Of a DNA stretch of 64,000 nt, positions 62,295 through 64,000 are shown in pieces. Below the pieces are notes generated by a model. The model did not search any database and was not told the origin of the DNA. It was given only the letters and a program-made list of their open reading frames with translations. The stretch lies in NCBI GenBank assembly GCA_021730285.1, contig CP082962.1, positions 4,597,501 through 4,661,500 of the forward strand, in the 5' to 3' direction. This DNA comes from Desulfovibrio sp. JY. Its GTDB lineage: Bacteria > Desulfobacterota > Desulfovibrionia > Desulfovibrionales > Desulfovibrionaceae. Position 1 is the first letter of the stretch; each line of letters opens with the position of its first letter. A program made the position numbers and the translations under genes.

Positions 62295-62322
62295 AAAAAC
62301 CCCGGCCAGGACTAGGCCGAGG
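62295..62322 (-). terminator. Terminator of hicAB
   Basis: Minus strand CCTCGGCC-TAGTCCT-GGCCGGGG (one G-U) followed by TTTTT, 22 bp after the HicB stop. Confidence 0.8.
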
Positions 62323-62343
62323 AAATGCATAGCCCTGCCCGGG

Positions 62344-62820
62344 TTATCCCCAGACGCGCTCTTTGCCTCGATTCCCGAAGAACCCTGGATAGATCGGTGA
62401 AGGCTCCACTCGCACCTGGACGCGGTAGCCGAGGCATTCAAGGGCCATTTCCAGGTGATCCCACTTGCTCCGGTGGTAGAGGTCCAGCAACCGGCGGACG
62501 GACTTCGGATCGGTATGCAACCGGGCTGCCATCTTCAATTGGCTGACGCCCTGATCCTTCATGGCCTGATAGATGGCCAGCTTGACCACGGCCATGGGCG
62601 GCAGTTCGATGACTGGTTGCCCTGCCGCGGGCTCGCTCGGGCTGGGAATATCCTCGCCGTCGTCCATAATGGCGCACAGCATGGTCATGGCGGCGTCAAG
62701 CGCCATATCCAGTGCCTCGGCTTCGTCCTGGCCGAAAGTGACGGTCCCGGGGATGTCGGGCACCTCGGCAAGAATGGTCGCGTTGTCATCCGGGGTCAGC
62801 ACGACAGGATAGCGCAGCAT
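62344..62820 (-). CDS. hicB: HicB-family antitoxin with C-terminal helix-turn-helix
   Basis: 158 residues: HicB partial RNase-H fold (MLRYPVVLTPDDNATILAEVPDIPGTVTFGQDEAEALDMALDAAMTMLCAIMDDGEDIPSPS), then an HTH (AIYQAMKDQGVSQLKMAARLHTDPKSVRRLLDL) for autoregulation. It is immediately downstream of hicA. ATG 62820 lies 1 bp past the hicA stop; AAGGAG is within the end of hicA. Confidence 0.9.
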   Translation of the reverse strand: MLRYPVVLTPDDNATILAEVPDIPGTVTFGQDEAEALDMALDAAMTMLCAIMDDGEDIPSPSEPAAGQPVIELPPMAVVKLAIYQAMKDQGVSQLKMAARLHTDPKSVRRLLDLYHRSKWDHLEMALECLGYRVQVRVEPSPIYPGFFGNRGKERVWG

Positions 62821-62821
62821 T

Positions 62822-63019
62822 TTAAAGCTCCTTGGGATCAATGCCCAACTGCTTGCACAGCATTTTGATGAAGACCGGGCCGAGGTCCGCGTCTCCGTGG
62901 ACAGGGAGTGGGGCTTTCTTGCCGCCATGGCGAAGCAGGCAATGGCCGCCTTTACCCCGGGCCGGCTCGACCACCACGCCGAGGGCGACTAGTCGTCGCA
63001 ACAGTTCGCGCCCCTTCAT
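62822..63019 (-). CDS. hicA: HicA-family mRNA interferase toxin
   Basis: 65 residues, double-stranded-RNA-binding-like HicA fold: MKGRELLRRLVALGVVVEPARGKGGHCLLRHGGKKAPLPVH, with the catalytic histidine in KGGHCLL (more often GSH). It cleaves mRNA when freed from HicB. The pair sits next to integrase 2 and may stabilise the element. Confidence 0.88.
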   Translation of the reverse strand: MKGRELLRRLVALGVVVEPARGKGGHCLLRHGGKKAPLPVHGDADLGPVFIKMLCKQLGIDPKEL

Positions 63020-63064
63020 GGCAAACAGGTAGGGCAGAAATGCCCGATAGTCAATGTCATGGGG

Positions 63065-64000
63065 CTACTCTCCTTCGGCTTTTCTTCCGGGAAAGGAGAC
63101 CACCTTGCCCGGCACCCTGGCCTCAATCCCAAGGATGCGGCAAAGCCGGCGCTCCCAGGCCAGTAGCGCGGCCCGCTTCTCCTGATTGTAGTGATGCCGG
63201 TTGTAGATTTTGAGCACGCCTTGGAGTTGGTGGCCGAGGACCTTTTCGGCCGTCACGTCGTCTATGCCAATCTCGGCAAGCTTGGTACGCACCGTGCGGC
63301 GCAGGTCGTGGGGCGTGAACGGGTCCTTGATGCCCAATTCGGGAAGATGGCGCTGCAACCCGCTCGAAAGCGTCATCGGAACGATATGGCCCTTCGTGTT
63401 CTTGCCAGACGCCGAAGTGAACACGAAGCCCGACCCATCGTCGTACTGGCGGGCCTCCTCCAGGATTTCCAGGGCAAGGGGCGTCAGGGGGACACGGTGT
63501 GCCCTCCCCTCCTTCATGCGCTCGGGCGGTAGGCCCCACCAATCCTCCTCGATTTCATTCCACGGCAGGCCGGTGACTTCCCCGGACCGCTGCCCGGTCA
63601 CGAGGATGAACTTCAAGGCCAGCTTCGTTGTCGGGTAGCTGTCCAGCTTGTCCAGGCCGTGCCAGAAAAGGCGTATCTCCTCATCGGTCAGGACGCGCTC
63701 ACGGGGCTTCTCGCTCGGCCGCCTGATCCGCGTTGCCGGGCTGTCTTCGATAATGCCGCGCTCGGCAGCAAAGGCGAACATGCGGACCAAGACGCCAAGC
63801 AAGCGATTGGCAGTGATAGGCGCACGCTCCCGCACATCATCGAGAAGCACCACGATGTCCCGGCGCTTGAGGTCTACCACCTTGCGATGCCCCCAGGCAG
63901 GAATAGCGTCCTTCTCCACAAGACGGCGACGCTCAGCGGCGGTTTTGCATTGCTTCAACTCCCGGTCCCAGAATTCTTCAAGAAGGTCGGCAAAGGTCGG
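63065..64000 (-). CDS. Tyrosine recombinase/integrase 2 (partial; N-terminus beyond window)
   Basis: The frame is open to the right edge; about 312 residues are visible. Catalytic residues: Arg in LVTGQRSGEVTGLPW, HDLRRTVRTKL (HxxR) and H...Y in LGHQLQGVLKIYNRHHY. The architecture is that of P4-type integrases of genomic islands, unlike integrase 1. The visible N-terminal part is the core-binding domain (ADLLEEFWDRELKQ, IVVLLDDVRERAPITANRLL). Its att site is not visible. Confidence 0.9.
   Translation of the reverse strand, partial: PTFADLLEEFWDRELKQCKTAAERRRLVEKDAIPAWGHRKVVDLKRRDIVVLLDDVRERAPITANRLLGVLVRMFAFAAERGIIEDSPATRIRRPSEKPRERVLTDEEIRLFWHGLDKLDSYPTTKLALKFILVTGQRSGEVTGLPWNEIEEDWWGLPPERMKEGRAHRVPLTPLALEILEEARQYDDGSGFVFTSASGKNTKGHIVPMTLSSGLQRHLPELGIKDPFTPHDLRRTVRTKLAEIGIDDVTAEKVLGHQLQGVLKIYNRHHYNQEKRAALLAWERRLCRILGIEARVPGKVVSFPGRKAEGE

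Noticed and set aside
48559-64000. Direct repeat of the tRNA-Pro 3' end as the right attachment site
   Set aside because: I looked for a second copy of the T-arm/acceptor sequence and found none in the window; the right end probably lies beyond 64000.

Overview
The window looks like a chromosome segment of a high-GC sulfate reducer of the Desulfovibrio/Solidesulfovibrio group. The evidence is a 16-haem type HmcA cytochrome running off the left edge, a TunR-like tungsten regulator with a dead recombinase fold, CxxCH-bearing sensor kinases, C_GCAxxG redox proteins and several radical-SAM enzymes. Genus is inferred from gene content only.

Layout. 1-6900: hmcA (minus) divergent from a TunR-like regulator, then a haem-motif histidine kinase, a single-domain CheY-type regulator and a QueG-like Fe-S protein. 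7100-13070: a YeiH-family transporter with a 57-residue membrane protein (minus), divergent from a haem-motif kinase and a sigma-54 NtrC-type regulator; the shared upstream region holds a sigma-54 promoter match and a palindrome. 13088-16760: a dispersed repeat block, a LysE-type exporter, a solitary ATPase and a two-gene operon of unknown function. 16884-36205: a radical-SAM protein and one long minus-strand dcw cluster (mraZ-rsmH-ftsL-ftsI-murE-murF-mraY-murD-ftsW-murG-murC-murB-ftsQ-ftsA-ftsZ), mostly joined by ATGA overlaps and headed by a promoter with three 10-bp-spaced MraZ boxes. 36500-48430: HD-GYP and HD proteins, a CBS protein, an AT-rich methyltransferase island, rplM-rpsI, two C_GCAxxG proteins around a LysR regulator, purM, a secreted Pro/Gly-rich protein and amrS.

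48483-64000 is accessory DNA beginning at a tRNA-Pro(TGG) gene. It carries two tyrosine integrases (52261-53376 plus strand; 63065 to the right edge, minus strand), an XRE-type regulator with paired operators, a Rap1a/Tai-like protein, an HExxH protein, a Rha-type regulator and a tightly overlapping minus-strand replication operon: AlpA-like protein, two small proteins, RepA-like ATPase, zinc-finger/Toprim primase, small proteins, ERCC4 nuclease, DUF5681 protein and three tandem paralogous mini-proteins. Eleven copies of a TGTCCGGCAT-like repeat lie inside the 3' end of the RepA-like gene, a candidate replication origin embedded in the initiator gene. HicA/HicB lies beside the second integrase.

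The points most worth following are the haem-kinase/sigma-54/YeiH circuit, the iteron-bearing replication module, the 59-bp and roughly 220-bp dispersed intergenic repeats, and the triplicated mini-protein genes.
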